DNA of 64,000 nt, taken from the NCBI GenBank assembly GCA_963794385.1, contig CAWCDT010000011.1, forward strand, positions 1-64,000. Reading direction: 5' to 3'. This document shows positions 19,298 through 28,454 of this stretch, in pieces. A program made the position numbers and the translations under genes. A model generated the notes under the pieces. That model worked only from the letters and a program-made list of their open reading frames with translations. It did no database searches and had not been told where the DNA came from. The DNA comes from Gaiellasilicea sp963794385. Lineage in GTDB: Bacteria > Actinomycetota > Thermoleophilia > Gaiellales > Gaiellaceae. How positions within the stretch are numbered: the first letter of the stretch is position 1; each line of letters opens with the position of its first letter.

Positions 19298-19649
19298 ACG
19301 CGTTCCGAGGCGTTCCCGATCATGAACGTCGACGACGTCGAGGCGGCGATCGCCTTCTACGCCGATGCGTTCGGCTTCGAGGAGACGTTCCGGTTCGAGG
19401 AGGAGGGGAGGCCGACATTCGCGTTCCTCGCGCTCGAGCCGCTCGGGATCGGCGTGGCGCGACGGTCAGAGGGGGAGACGCGCGACTTCGCCTTGTGGAT
19501 CTACGCCGACGACGTCGACGACGCCGCGGTTCGGCTGCGCGCCGCGGGCGCCGAGGAGGTGCTGCGCCACCGACCAGCCGTGGGGCGAGCGGCTGTGCAC
19601 GTTCGTCGACCCCAACGGCCACCTCGTGCACGTGGGCTCCAAGGCATGA
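19294..19649 (+). CDS. VOC (glyoxalase/bleomycin-resistance-like) protein, frameshifted
   Basis: Vicinal-oxygen-chelate fold protein of about 118 residues. A GTG at 19294 overlaps the FAH stop and after an indel gives VNAFRGVPIMNVDDVEAAIA then FYADAFGFEETFRFEEEGR. FAFLALEPLGIGVARRSE follows, then DFALWIYADDVDDAAVRLRA. A second indel near 19572 leads to QPWGERLCTFVDPNGHLVHV. The usual metal-ligand positions (His near the start, Glu at the end of each half) are not all obvious. It may be an isomerase, extradiol dioxygenase-like enzyme or a binding protein. The stop overlaps the M24 gene as ATGA. Confidence 0.75.
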
Positions 19650-20806
19650 GCTGGCCGCGGGACGATGCGAAGCTCGAGCGCGTGCGCACGCTAATGGCTG
19701 AGCAGGAGCTGGACGCACTCGTCGTGCGCGCTCCCGACAACGTCCTCTACCTGACGAACTTCTGGGGGATGAAGGGCTACGACGCCGTCGTCTTCCCGCG
19801 CGAGGGCGAGGCGGTGCTGATCTGCCTCGAGGCCTCGGAAGCAGACGCAGAGCGCATGAGCTGGACGAGCGACGTGCGGCTCTTCCACGGCTATGACGAG
19901 AGCGACCCGCGCCCGCCGGGCCTGCGTGCGCTCGACCTGGCACGACAGATCGCCTCCGACTTCGACCGCGTCGGGATCGAGCTCAGCCTGGGCACGCAGG
20001 CCGCTGACCGGATGGTCGGCGAGCCGACGACGTTTCCGAAGGCGTGGTTCGACGCGTTCCGCAAGGCGAAGGACGCGACGCCGCTCCTCGCCGCCGCCCG
20101 CGCGGTCAAGACCGAGCAGGAGATCGAGCGGATGCGGCTCGCGAACGAGATCGCGGCGCGGGCGCTCGAGCACACCGCGGCGCACCTGCACCCGCGCATG
20201 ACCGAGAGCGAGGCCGCGGCGCTCTGGCAGAGCTGGGTGCACGGGCACGGCACCGGCCTGCACGGCAAGGTCGAGCTCGCGCTCGGGTTCTCGCTCGTCT
20301 GGTCCGGGCCGGGAATCCGCACCTTCACCGCGACCGGCAACCGGCCGATCCGCGAGCACGAGCCGACCCTGTTCGAGATCTGGGTCTGCGCCGACGGCTA
20401 CTGGTGCGACCACACGAAGAACCTCGTCCCGGGCGATCTGACGCCGCGCTACCGCGAGCTCGAGGAGCAGCTGCTCGGCGTCTACCGGGCCGCGATCGAC
20501 CACTGCCGGCCGGGTGCGAGCCTGCCCGAGCTCGACCGGCTGATCCGGGACGGCCTCGCCGAGCTGGGCTACCCGGGCCAGCCGAGCCACCCGGTCTGCC
20601 ACGGTGTCGGCGCCCGCGCGCACGAGCCGCCGTACGCGCACCAGGCCGGAACAGGCACGATCGAGGCCGGAATGGTGCTGGCGATCGAGCCGGGCGTCTA
20701 CTGGCCGGAAGGAGGCGGGTTGCGCGTCGAGGACAACTTCCTGATCACCGACGACGGCCCGGAGCGGCTCTGCCGCTTCCCCGACGGGATCGTCCGCGCC
20801 TCATGA
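19646..20806 (+). CDS. M24 family metallohydrolase (Xaa-Pro aminopeptidase-like)
   Basis: Intact 386-residue protein. The N-terminal creatinase-like domain reads ERVRTLMAEQELDALVVRAP and DNVLYLTNFWGMKGYDAVV; the C-terminal pita-bread domain follows. Metal ligands: FEIWVCADGYWCDHTKN, where the usual first Asp is Glu and the second Asp is kept. The His is in CHGVGARAHEPPYAH, and both Glu are present in AIEPGVYWPEGGGLRVEDNF. It should therefore bind a dimetal centre. It starts at an ATGA overlap and ends in one with the acyltransferase gene. In this operon it more likely hydrolyses an amide-type intermediate than dietary peptides (inference). Confidence 0.85.
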   Translation: MSWPRDDAKLERVRTLMAEQELDALVVRAPDNVLYLTNFWGMKGYDAVVFPREGEAVLICLEASEADAERMSWTSDVRLFHGYDESDPRPPGLRALDLARQIASDFDRVGIELSLGTQAADRMVGEPTTFPKAWFDAFRKAKDATPLLAAARAVKTEQEIERMRLANEIAARALEHTAAHLHPRMTESEAAALWQSWVHGHGTGLHGKVELALGFSLVWSGPGIRTFTATGNRPIREHEPTLFEIWVCADGYWCDHTKNLVPGDLTPRYRELEEQLLGVYRAAIDHCRPGASLPELDRLIRDGLAELGYPGQPSHPVCHGVGARAHEPPYAHQAGTGTIEAGMVLAIEPGVYWPEGGGLRVEDNFLITDDGPERLCRFPDGIVRAS

Positions 20807-21973
20807 CCCTCGACCGCGACAAGCTCTGGACGGGTGAGCTGAACCGGCGCGCGCTCGAGCCGCAGACGCACGACACGATCGGGCTCTACGACACGACGCT
20901 CCGCGACGGCGAGCAGACGGTCGGCGTCGTCCTCTCGCCGGAGGACAAGCTCGCGATCGCGCGCGCCCTCGATGAGGCGGGCGTCGATCGGATCGAGGCC
21001 GGCTTCCCACGCGTGTCGGAGGAGGACGCCGAGGCGATCAGGATGATCGCGGACGCGGGCCTCCGCGCCGAGGTGTGGGGCTTCGCCCGCGCCGTGCAGG
21101 CCGACGTGGAGCTGCTCGCCGAGCTGGGCGTGCGCGCGGCCGTCGTCGAGAGCCCTATCTCCGACGCCAAGCTGGCCGCGCTCGGCGTCTCGCACGACGA
21201 GATGCTCGGGCGGATCCGGAAGGCGGTCTCGTTCGCGGCGGGCGAGGGGATCACCGTCGCCTTCTTCGGCGTCGACGGCTCACGCGCCGAGCTCGACTTC
21301 TTCCACCGCGCCTACGACGCCGCCGTCGAGGCCGGAGCGCAGGAGGCGGTCGTGGTCGACACGATCGGGGTCGCGACGCCCGAAGGGGCGGCGTACCTCG
21401 TCGGCCAGGCGGTCGACTGGCTCGACGTGCCGGTGCACTGGCACGGCCACGACGACTTCGGCCTCGCCACGGCCGCCGCGGTCGCGGCCGTCCAGGCGGG
21501 TGCGACGTGGGTGCACGGAACCGTGAACGGCATGGGAGAGCGGGCCGGCAACGCGAACCTGCTCGAGGTCGCGCTGGCGCTCGAGGGGCTGTACGGGATC
21601 CCGACGCGGCTCGACCTCTCGCAGGCCCGCGCGCTCGCCGCGCTCGTGCGCGAGCGCTCCGGGTACGAGCTCGCGCCGTGGACGCCGCTCACCGGCGAGA
21701 ACCTCTTCACGCGCGAGAGCGGGGCGGTGGCGAGCCAGTTCCACGATCCACCCGCGATCGAGCCGTACGCTGCGGACCTGGTCGGTGCCGAGCGCGGGAT
21801 CGTGCTCGGCAAGAAGAGCGGCCTCGACTCGATCCGGCTCAAGGCCGAAGAACTGGGCCTCGAGCTCCCCGCGGAACGCCACGCAGAGGTGCTCGCGGCG
21901 GTCAAGTCGCTCGCGACGAAGAAAGGGCGGCTCGCTCACCGACGCGGAGTTCCGTCGACTCGCCCGGAATTGA
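20803..21973 (+). CDS. 2-Isopropylmalate synthase/homocitrate synthase-like acyltransferase, one frameshift
   Basis: DRE-TIM metallolyase family enzyme (about 390 residues) that condenses a 2-oxo acid with acetyl-CoA or runs an aldol cleavage. Seen: GLYDTTLRDGEQTVGVVLSP (DTTLRDGEQ, residues ~30), GVDRIEAGFPRVSEEDAE and DVPVHWHGHDDFGLATAAAV (HxH metal ligands). GTVNGMGERAGNANLLEVAL and, past the barrel, GIVLGKKSGLDSIRLKAEEL follow. One extra base near 21927 shifts the last 15 residues (LTDAEFRRLARN). It is shorter than LeuA, with no C-terminal leucine-regulatory domain, so it resembles NifV-like homocitrate or citramalate-type synthases. Its place in the operon suggests it disposes of, or captures, a 2-oxo acid product. 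Confidence 0.82.
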
Positions 21974-21999
21974 CTGACATGTCACCGGCGCGGGATACT
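21970..21999 (+). promoter_or_regulatory. Promoter with TGACATGTCA palindrome before the reductase/transporter genes
   Basis: TTGACT (21970-21975) and GATACT (21994-21999) are separated by 18 bases. The palindrome TGACATGTCA (21975-21984) sits in the spacer and is identical to the one at 11201-11210. The -10 ends 10 bases before the GTG at 22010. It probably gives internal, co-regulated transcription of the transporter half. Confidence 0.6.
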
Positions 22000-22009
22000 G
22001 CCGCAGGCG

Positions 22010-22931
22010 GTGATCAAGCGAATTGGCGTCGTCGGGGCCGGTGTGATCGGCAGCCTGTACGCGGCTCACCTGAGCCGGGTAGCGGACGTCTGGGTATTGA
22101 CGCGACGGCCTGAGCACGCCCGCGCGCTTACAGCCGAAGGCCTCACCGTCTCCGGCCGGGCCGACTTCACAGGCGCCGTGCACGCGACCGACGACCCGGC
22201 GGCGCTCCCGGAGCTCGACGTCGCGATCGTGGCGACGAAGGGAAACGAGCTCGACGCGGCGGCGCGCTCGCTCGAAGGACGGCTCGAGGGGGCGATCGTC
22301 GTCACGGTCCAGAACGGGCTCGGCGCCGAGCAGGTCGTGCGCCGCCACGGCGACTGGCCGCTCGTCTCCGGCGTGACGTTCATGAGCGGCACCCGCCACG
22401 ACGACACGCACGTCGAGTACATCCTCGACACGGAGACGTGGCTCGGGCCGTACAACGGGATCCCGTACGAGCAGGTCGAGGAGCTCGTCGGGCTGATCGA
22501 GCGTTCCGGCCTGAAGGCGCGCGCGTTCCCGGACCTGCGGCCCGCGCAGTGGTCGAAGCTGATCTTCAACGCGACCGTGAACGCCGTCGCGGCGCTCACG
22601 GGCCTGCCGCACGACCCGCACTTCGCGGCGGAGGAGCGCCCGTCCGACCTCGGCCACCTCGTGCACGCCTTGATCGACGAGGGCAAGGCGGTCGCGGCGG
22701 CGGCGGGGATCGAGCTGCACGAGGACCCGTGGGAGATGAACGTGCTCGCGACGCAGCGGGGGAGCGCGCACTACCCGTCCATGCTCGAGGACGTCGAGGC
22801 TCGCCGCCCGACCGAGATCGAGCTGATCACCGGCTCGCTCGTGCGCGAGGCGGAGCGGCTCGGCGTGCCCGTGCCGCTGCACACGGCGCTGTACCGCCTG
22901 ATCAAGGCGAAGGAAGACTCGTGGCTTCTGA
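22010..22931 (+). CDS. Ketopantoate reductase-like dehydrogenase (copy 1); no in-frame stop before next gene
   Basis: 2-dehydropantoate 2-reductase (ApbA/PanE) family NADPH enzyme of about 307 residues. It begins MIKRIGVVGAGVIGSLYAAH (Rossmann GxGxxG), then LDVAIVATKGNELDAAA, VVTVQNGLGAEQVVRRHG and PAQWSKLIFNATVNAVAALT (Lys and Asn of the KPR active site). GHLVHALIDEGKAVAAAAGI ends the core. The frame continues without a stop into the solute-binding protein; a TGA at 22929 in the next frame would end it normally (EDSWF), so one indel is likely. A second copy lies at 27527. These family members reduce diverse 2-oxo acids; pantothenate synthesis is not implied. Confidence 0.82.
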
Positions 22932-22957
22932 ACCGGGAATCCGAAGGGAGGACAGGA

Positions 22958-24148
22958 ATGACGGCAAGAACGCGGTGGAGCGTCCTCGGGGCGCTGCTCG
23001 CGCTGTCTGCGGTCGTCGTCGCGACGGTGGGCACAGGGCTCGGCGGCTCGCAGACGAACGCGGCGGCGCCGATCGTGATCGGCTGGGCGTACGACAGCAA
23101 GGGGAACATGGCTCCGTTCGACGGGCCCGCGCTCGCGGCGGCGAAGGTCCGCGTCAACCAGGTGAACGCGAGGGGCGGCGTCAACGGACGCCCGCTGCGG
23201 ATCGAGACCTGCGACACGAACAACAACAATCCGGCCAAGGCGAAGTCGTGTGCGGCGCAACTGCTCGGCAAGGGCGCCCACGTCATGTTCGTGACCTGCG
23301 ACGTCGACTTCGCGACTCCGGTCGTGCAGGAGTCGTTGAAGGCCGGCAAGCTGACAGTCGCGCCCTGCATCGGCACGGACCAGATGGGCCCGAAGCGGTT
23401 CGGATCGGCCGGCAAGCTCGCGTTCAGCTTCGGCAACGTCGCCCAGGACGAGGGCTCGGCGATGGCCGAGTACGCGTACCGGAGGGGCTGGCGGACGGCG
23501 AACCTCGCCACCAACACTCTGCTCGTCTACTTCAAGAACGTCGTGCAGGCGTTCGAGAAGCGGTTCACGCAGCTCGGCGGCAGGATCGCCGGCCGCGAGA
23601 GCTACGCGACCGGAGCAAACAACGTCAACGCGGCGGTCAGCCGCCTCAACGCCCGCGAGGCCGACGTGATCGTCACCTCGACGGCGTTCGGCGAGCTGCC
23701 GGCGCTCGTCAAGGGGATCCGCTCGCTCGGCAACAAGACGCCGATCCTCAACTCGTGGGCTGGTGACGGCACCTACTGGGTGGCCGGGAACCCGCAGGTC
23801 ACCGACTACTACGCCGTCACCTTCGCCTCGGCGTTCGGCGACGACCCGATCCCCGCGGTGCGGACGCTCGCGAAGCAGCTGAAGGCGTTCACGGGCGGCT
23901 TCGTGACCGGCTCGGCGGCGATCGACGGCGTCGTGACCGCGATTCGGCGGTCGGGTGGCTCGACGACCGGCTCCAGGCTGGCGGCGACGATGGAGAAGTT
24001 CAGGAAGGTGCCGACCCTGTCCGGGCTCGTCAGCTTCTCGCCGCAGTTCCACACCGTCTTCGGGCGGCAGTACCGCGTGATCAAGATCCACAACAACAAG
24101 GCGAGCTACGTCGGCGCCGTGACCGCCAAGGTCGTCCCGAAGATCTAG
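22958..24148 (+). CDS. ABC transporter substrate-binding protein, LivK type
   Basis: Periplasmic-binding-protein type 1 (Peripla_BP_6/LivK-like), about 396 residues. The ATG at 22958 has GGGAGG 7 bases upstream and opens a Sec signal peptide (MTARTRWSVLGALLALSAVV). Mature blocks: VIGWAYDSKGNMAPFDGPAL, ARGGVNGRPLRIETCDTNNN, MFVTCDVDFATPVVQESL and GNVAQDEGSAMAEYAYRRGW. NAAVSRLNAREADVIVTSTA and FTGGFVTGSAAIDGVVTAIR end it. There is no lipobox. It binds the imported substrate of the LivGFHM set that follows; such importers take up branched amino acids, amides, urea or aromatic compounds. Confidence 0.92.
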   Translation: MTARTRWSVLGALLALSAVVVATVGTGLGGSQTNAAAPIVIGWAYDSKGNMAPFDGPALAAAKVRVNQVNARGGVNGRPLRIETCDTNNNNPAKAKSCAAQLLGKGAHVMFVTCDVDFATPVVQESLKAGKLTVAPCIGTDQMGPKRFGSAGKLAFSFGNVAQDEGSAMAEYAYRRGWRTANLATNTLLVYFKNVVQAFEKRFTQLGGRIAGRESYATGANNVNAAVSRLNAREADVIVTSTAFGELPALVKGIRSLGNKTPILNSWAGDGTYWVAGNPQVTDYYAVTFASAFGDDPIPAVRTLAKQLKAFTGGFVTGSAAIDGVVTAIRRSGGSTTGSRLAATMEKFRKVPTLSGLVSFSPQFHTVFGRQYRVIKIHNNKASYVGAVTAKVVPKI

Positions 24149-24151
24149 GGA

Positions 24152-24919
24152 TTGACCGCGGCGCGGGAGACAGACGACCGCGGGAGGCCCGGGGCGACGC
24201 TCCGGGCCTCCTCCGTGTCCCGGTCGTTCAGCGGCGTGCGGGCGCTCGACGGCGTCACGCTCGAGCTGCACCGGCACGAGGTGGTCGGCCTGATCGGCCC
24301 GAACGGGGCGGGCAAGTCGACGCTCGTGAACGTGCTGTCCGGGTTCGACGTGCCCACCTCGGGGAGCGTGGAGCTGGGCGAGCGGGACGTGACCGGGTGG
24401 AGCCCGCATCGCCGCGGCAGGTCCGGGATCGCGAGGACCTTCCAGCACAGCCGCTCCTTCCGCGGGCTGTCCGTGCGCGAGAACGTCGAGATCTCCGCGC
24501 TCGGGGTCGGCGCCGGGCCGAGGGCGGCGCGTGAGCGGGCGAACGAGCTCCTCGAGCTGCTCGCGCTCGAGCCCTACGCCGACGCGCCCGCGGCGACGCT
24601 CGCCCACGGCGACGAGCGGCGGCTCGGCGTCGCACGGGCGCTCGCGACCGAGCCGACGTTCGTCCTCCTTGACGAGCCGGCGGCAGGGCTCCCCGAGGCG
24701 GAAGTGCCGGAGTTCGCAGGCGTCGTGCGCTCCGTCCGCTCGGACCACGACGTCGGCGTGCTCCTGATCGACCACAACATGGCGCTCGTGATGGCGGTCT
24801 GCGACCGGATCCAGGTGCTCGACCAGGGGCGCACGCTCGCGCAGGGCACGCCCGCCGAGATCCGCGGCAACCTCGACGTCGCCGCCGCCTACCTCGGCGA
24901 GAGCGCGGTCGCCGAGTGA
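24152..24919 (+). CDS. livG: ABC transporter ATP-binding protein, LivG type
   Basis: First ATPase of the branched-chain-type importer (255 residues). Walker A is GLIGPNGAGKSTLVNVLSGF, followed by the LivG-type insert RSGIARTFQHSRSFRGLSVR. The signature is LAHGDERRLGVARALATEP in place of LSGGQ, typical of LivG, and Walker B is FVLLDEPAAGLPEAEVPE. LIDHNMALVMAVCDRIQVLD holds the switch His. The start may be the TTG at 24152, 3 bases after the binding-protein stop, although the homology begins only at LRASSVSRSFSGVRALDG, so a slightly later start is possible. The stop overlaps livF as GTGA. Confidence 0.9.
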   Translation: MTAARETDDRGRPGATLRASSVSRSFSGVRALDGVTLELHRHEVVGLIGPNGAGKSTLVNVLSGFDVPTSGSVELGERDVTGWSPHRRGRSGIARTFQHSRSFRGLSVRENVEISALGVGAGPRAARERANELLELLALEPYADAPAATLAHGDERRLGVARALATEPTFVLLDEPAAGLPEAEVPEFAGVVRSVRSDHDVGVLLIDHNMALVMAVCDRIQVLDQGRTLAQGTPAEIRGNLDVAAAYLGESAVAE

Positions 24920-25620
24920 CGGCACTGCTCGAGCTCGCCGGGCTCCAGGTCTCCTACGGGTCGGTGCCGGCTGTCCGCGGGGTCGACCTCGAGGTCGGGC
25001 GCGGCGAGCTCGTCGGCCTGATCGGCCCGAACGGCGCCGGCAAGTCGACGACGCTGCACGCGATCATGGGCCTCGTCCGGCCGGCGGCCGGGGAGGTGCG
25101 CCTGGCGGGTGCGTCGCTGCGCGGCCTCGCACCCGAGGCGATCGCGCGCTCCGGGATCGCGCTCGTGCCGGAGGGCCGGCGGATCTTCGCCGAGCTCACG
25201 GTCGAGGAGAACCTCAGGCTCGGCCTCGCGGCGCGGCGCGGGAACGGCGGCGATCCGCTGGAGAGGGCTTACAAGCTCTTCCCGATTCTCGCCGAGTTCC
25301 GCCGCCGTCCGGCGGGCGCCCTCTCCGGAGGCCAGCAGCAGCAGCTCGCGATCGGGCGAGCGCTCGTGGCCGACCCGGACGTGCTCCTGCTCGACGAGCC
25401 CTCGCTCGGCCTCGCGCCGACGACGGTCGACGCGGTCTTCGCCGCCCTCGCGGCGATCCGCGACCGCGGCGTCGCGGTCCTGCTCGTCGAGCAGCGCGCG
25501 CAGCGGACGGTCGCGCTCGCCGACCGGACGCACGTGCTCGCGAACGGCGAGCTGCGGATGACGCTCACCCCGGCCGATGCGGACGACACCGACAAGATGA
25601 TTCAGGCGTACCTCGCATGA
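24916..25620 (+). CDS. livF: ABC transporter ATP-binding protein, LivF type
   Basis: Second ATPase (234 residues). It begins TALLELAGLQVSYGSVPAVR; Walker A is GLIGPNGAGKSTTLHAIMGL. The LivF-type RSGIALVPEGRRIFAELTVE (Q-loop region) follows. The signature is GALSGGQQQQLAIGRALVAD, Walker B is VLLLDEPSLGLAPTTVDAVF, and the His-loop is replaced by LVEQRAQRTVALADR, as is usual in LivF. GTG start and ATGA overlap on either side; translationally coupled with livG and livH. Confidence 0.93.
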   Translation: MTALLELAGLQVSYGSVPAVRGVDLEVGRGELVGLIGPNGAGKSTTLHAIMGLVRPAAGEVRLAGASLRGLAPEAIARSGIALVPEGRRIFAELTVEENLRLGLAARRGNGGDPLERAYKLFPILAEFRRRPAGALSGGQQQQLAIGRALVADPDVLLLDEPSLGLAPTTVDAVFAALAAIRDRGVAVLLVEQRAQRTVALADRTHVLANGELRMTLTPADADDTDKMIQAYLA

Positions 25621-26525
25621 TCCTGGCCGCGGTAGACGCCCAGACGCTCGTCGACGCAGTCGGCCTCGGGGCCGTCTACGCGCTCATGGCCGTCGGGATC
25701 GGGCTCGTCTTCGGAATGCTCCGCCTCGTCAACTTCGCCTACGGACAGCTGATCATGGCCGGGGCCTACACGCTTGCATTCACCTCGGGCTGGCCCGTCG
25801 CGGGGAGCGTGCTTGCCTGCTTCGCGGTGGTGATCGCGCTCTCGTTCGCGATGGAAGGCGCCGTCTTCCGGCCGCTCCGGACCCAGTCGCCGGCCGTGAT
25901 GCTCGTGACGACCTTCGCGGTCGCGTTCCTGCTCCAGGCAATCGCGCTGATCCTCGACATCCGCGACGGCACGATCGGCGAGCCGGCCGTCTCGGTCGCG
26001 TCGCTGAACCAGGTCGTGACGATCGGCGGCGTCGACGTCCGCAAGGTGACAATCCTTGCCGTCGGGGTCGCGATCGTGTCGCTCGCGCTGCTCGCGCTGC
26101 TGCTCGGGCGGACGACGATCGGGCTGCAGATGCGGGCCGCCGCCACCGACTTCCGCACGGCTCGGCTGCTAGGGGTCAAGGCCGACCGCGTCATCGGCGC
26201 CGCCGTCCTGCTCTCCGGGGTCCTCGCCGCAACCGTGGCGGTGATCCTGACCGTCCAGTTCCCGCTCGTCTCGCCCGACTTCGCGCTGAAGGAGACGATC
26301 GTCGTGCTCGTCGGAGTCGTTGTCGGAGGGATCGACCGGCTCTGGACAGCGACGCTCGGCGGCTTCACGATCGGCTTCGCCACCGGCGTGATCAACGGCG
26401 CGCTGCCGACCGACAAGACCGTCTTCCTGCCCTCGGCCGTGTTCGCGCTCGTGATCCTCGTCCTGCTCCTGCGCCCGGCCGGGCTCTTCGCGCGCGGCCA
26501 GTCCGCGCTGGTTGAGCGCGTATGA
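25617..26525 (+). CDS. livH: ABC transporter permease, LivH type
   Basis: Inner-membrane permease of 302 residues with about eight hydrophobic helices. The N-terminus reads LVDAVGLGAVYALMAVGIGL then GMLRLVNFAYGQLIMAGAYT, the hallmark of LivH. The EAA-like cytoplasmic loop is RAAATDFRTARLLGVKADRV, and late blocks are GVVVGGIDRLWTATLGGFTI and LLLRPAGLFARGQ. It pairs with LivM to form the translocation path. ATGA overlap with livF; the livM start lies 18 bases after the stop. Confidence 0.93.
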   Translation: MILAAVDAQTLVDAVGLGAVYALMAVGIGLVFGMLRLVNFAYGQLIMAGAYTLAFTSGWPVAGSVLACFAVVIALSFAMEGAVFRPLRTQSPAVMLVTTFAVAFLLQAIALILDIRDGTIGEPAVSVASLNQVVTIGGVDVRKVTILAVGVAIVSLALLALLLGRTTIGLQMRAAATDFRTARLLGVKADRVIGAAVLLSGVLAATVAVILTVQFPLVSPDFALKETIVVLVGVVVGGIDRLWTATLGGFTIGFATGVINGALPTDKTVFLPSAVFALVILVLLLRPAGLFARGQSALVERV

Positions 26526-26543
26526 GACGCCGTCGACAGGTGG

Positions 26544-27530
26544 GTGACGCTGCTCGGGCCTGCGCTCCTCGTGGTGCTCGTCGGCATCGGCGCGACGTTC
26601 GTCTCGCGTTCGAACGAGATCCACTTCCTCAACGCACTCGTCGCCGTGTCGATCGTGGTCGCGATCTACGTCTTCGTCGGCAGCTCCGGCGTGATCTCGT
26701 TCGGGCAGATCAGCTTCGTCGCCGTCGGGGCGTTCGCCGCCGGTGTGCTGACCGTCCCGCTCGAGTCGAAGACCGGCGTTCTGCCCGACCTCTTTCCGAT
26801 CCTGCGCGACCACACGATCGGCAACGTCGCCTCGCTCCTGCTCGCGGCGGCGGTTGGAGGGGCGTTCGCCTTCCTCGTCGGCATGCCTCTGATGCGCCTG
26901 TCCGGCCTCGCGGCCGGGATCGCCACCTTCGCGGTGCTCGAGATCACGCACAACCTCCTGCGCGAGTGGATCAAGATCGGTCCGGGCGCGACGACCCTGT
27001 CGCTCGTGCCGGAGACGACAGGCCCGCTTCAGGCGACCGTCGGCGCACTGATCGTGATCGGCGCCGCGTGGCTTTACCAGCTGAGCCCGCTCGGCCGGAA
27101 GGCGCGTGCGACCCGTGAGGACGCGGCCGCCGCGCAGGCGGTCGGGATCAGCGTGCACCGGCAGCGGCTCTGGGCGTTCACGCTCTCAGGCGCGCTCTGC
27201 GGGTTCGCCGGCGGCCTGCTGGTGCACATGCTCGGCTCGATCACGACCGAGCAGGTCTATCTCGAGCTCACCTTCATCACGCTCGCGATGCTGGTGGTCG
27301 GCGGAGTGACGAGCCTCTGGGGCGCGGTCGTCGGCGCGCTCGCGGTCAGCGGGCTCGACTCGCTGCTCGGCAACGCCGAGGACGGGATCGGGATCGGCTT
27401 CAGGCTCGACCTGCCCGAAGGGTCGCGGCTGGTCATACTCGGCGCGCTGATGGCGCTGATGCTGATCCTGCGCCCGTCCGGGATCACCGGCGGCCGCGAG
27501 CTGCGTCTTCCCAGGAGGCGCGCTGCATGA
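26544..27530 (+). CDS. livM: ABC transporter permease, LivM type
   Basis: Second permease (328 residues). The GTG at 26544 is the only start possible, because the livH stop lies upstream in the same frame; AGG at 26538-26540 may serve as the ribosome site. Seen: VGSSGVISFGQISFVAVGAF (the LivM SxGQxAF-like block), LMRLSGLAAGIATFAVLEIT, the loop TREDAAAAQAVGISVHRQRL and TFITLAMLVVGGVTSLWGAV. LILRPSGITGGRELRLPRRR closes it. ATGA overlap with the second ketopantoate reductase gene. Confidence 0.92.
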   Translation: MTLLGPALLVVLVGIGATFVSRSNEIHFLNALVAVSIVVAIYVFVGSSGVISFGQISFVAVGAFAAGVLTVPLESKTGVLPDLFPILRDHTIGNVASLLLAAAVGGAFAFLVGMPLMRLSGLAAGIATFAVLEITHNLLREWIKIGPGATTLSLVPETTGPLQATVGALIVIGAAWLYQLSPLGRKARATREDAAAAQAVGISVHRQRLWAFTLSGALCGFAGGLLVHMLGSITTEQVYLELTFITLAMLVVGGVTSLWGAVVGALAVSGLDSLLGNAEDGIGIGFRLDLPEGSRLVILGALMALMLILRPSGITGGRELRLPRRRAA

Positions 27531-28454
27531 TCGTTTGCGTCGTCGGGTGTGGGGCGGTGGGCTCGCTGTTCGCGGCGAACCTGGCTTCTCTGGACGACGT
27601 CGAGGTCTGGGCCTACGACCTCGCGCAGGCGCACGTCGACGCGATCAACGAGCACGGCCTGCGCCTCACGGGTGCGGGCGAGGTGCATGCGGACCGGCAT
27701 CCGAGCGACGACCGACGCGGCGGCGCTTCCCGCCTGCGACTTCGGGATCGTCGCGACCAAGGCGATGCACACCGAGGCGGCGATCGCCGCCACTGCGCAC
27801 GCGTTCCGGGACGGCGCCGTCGCCTCCGTCCAGAACGGTGTCGGCAACGAGGAGGCGATCGCGCCACACGTCGCCCGCGTGATCCGCGGGACGACCTTTC
27901 CTGCGGGAAAGATCCTCGAGCCGGGCGTCGTGCAATGGGACGTCAAGGGGGACACGACTTTCGGCCCCTTCGAGCCGAGCCCCGCGCGCCCTGAGGAGAT
28001 CGAGCGGCTCGCCGACGCCTGCACTCGCGGCGGGATGCCCGCCGCGGCCCTCGACGACGCGCGCGGCGCCCAGTGGCGCAAGGTGATCTTCAACGCGGCG
28101 ACGAACCCGATCGGCGCGCTCACCGGGCTGACGCACGGCCGCGTCTGCGAGCGGCCGGACCTGCGCCGGCTCGTCAGCGGCCTCGTCGACGAGGGCAAGG
28201 CCGTCGCCGCCGCGCAGGGGATCGAGCTCGACGCCGACCCCGAGGCGCTGATCGACCACGCGGCGAAGCCCGAGGTCGCCTACGGGCACAAGGCGAGCAT
28301 GCTCCAGGACGTCGAGGCGAGCCGCCCGACCGAGGTCGACTGGCTGAACGGTGGCATCGTCCGCTTCGGGCGCGAGCACGGCGTCCCGACGCCGCTCAAC
28401 GAGGCCGTCGTGGCCCTGATCAAAGGAGTCGAAGCCGCATGGACGCAGAGCTAG
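27527..28454 (+). CDS. Ketopantoate reductase-like dehydrogenase (copy 2), one frameshift
   Basis: ApbA/PanE-family reductase of about 309 residues, paralogous to the gene at 22010. It begins MIVCVVGCGAVGSLFAANLA (GxGxxG). After an indel near 27700 it continues DAAALPACDFGIVATKAMHT, VASVQNGVGNEEAIAPHV, GAQWRKVIFNAATNPIGALT, GLVDEGKAVAAAQGIEL and SMLQDVEASRPTEVDWLNGG. That last block closely matches SMLEDVEARRPTEIELITGS in copy 1, so they are duplicates. It probably reduces a 2-oxo acid or related carbonyl derived from the imported compound. Its 3' end overlaps the M24-like gene by 16 bases. Confidence 0.85.

Noticed and set aside
21902..24925. Open frame of 1,007 codons on the minus strand
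   Set aside because: It lies opposite clear reductase, binding-protein and LivG genes, is Arg/Asp/Val-rich without domains, and is a high-GC shadow.
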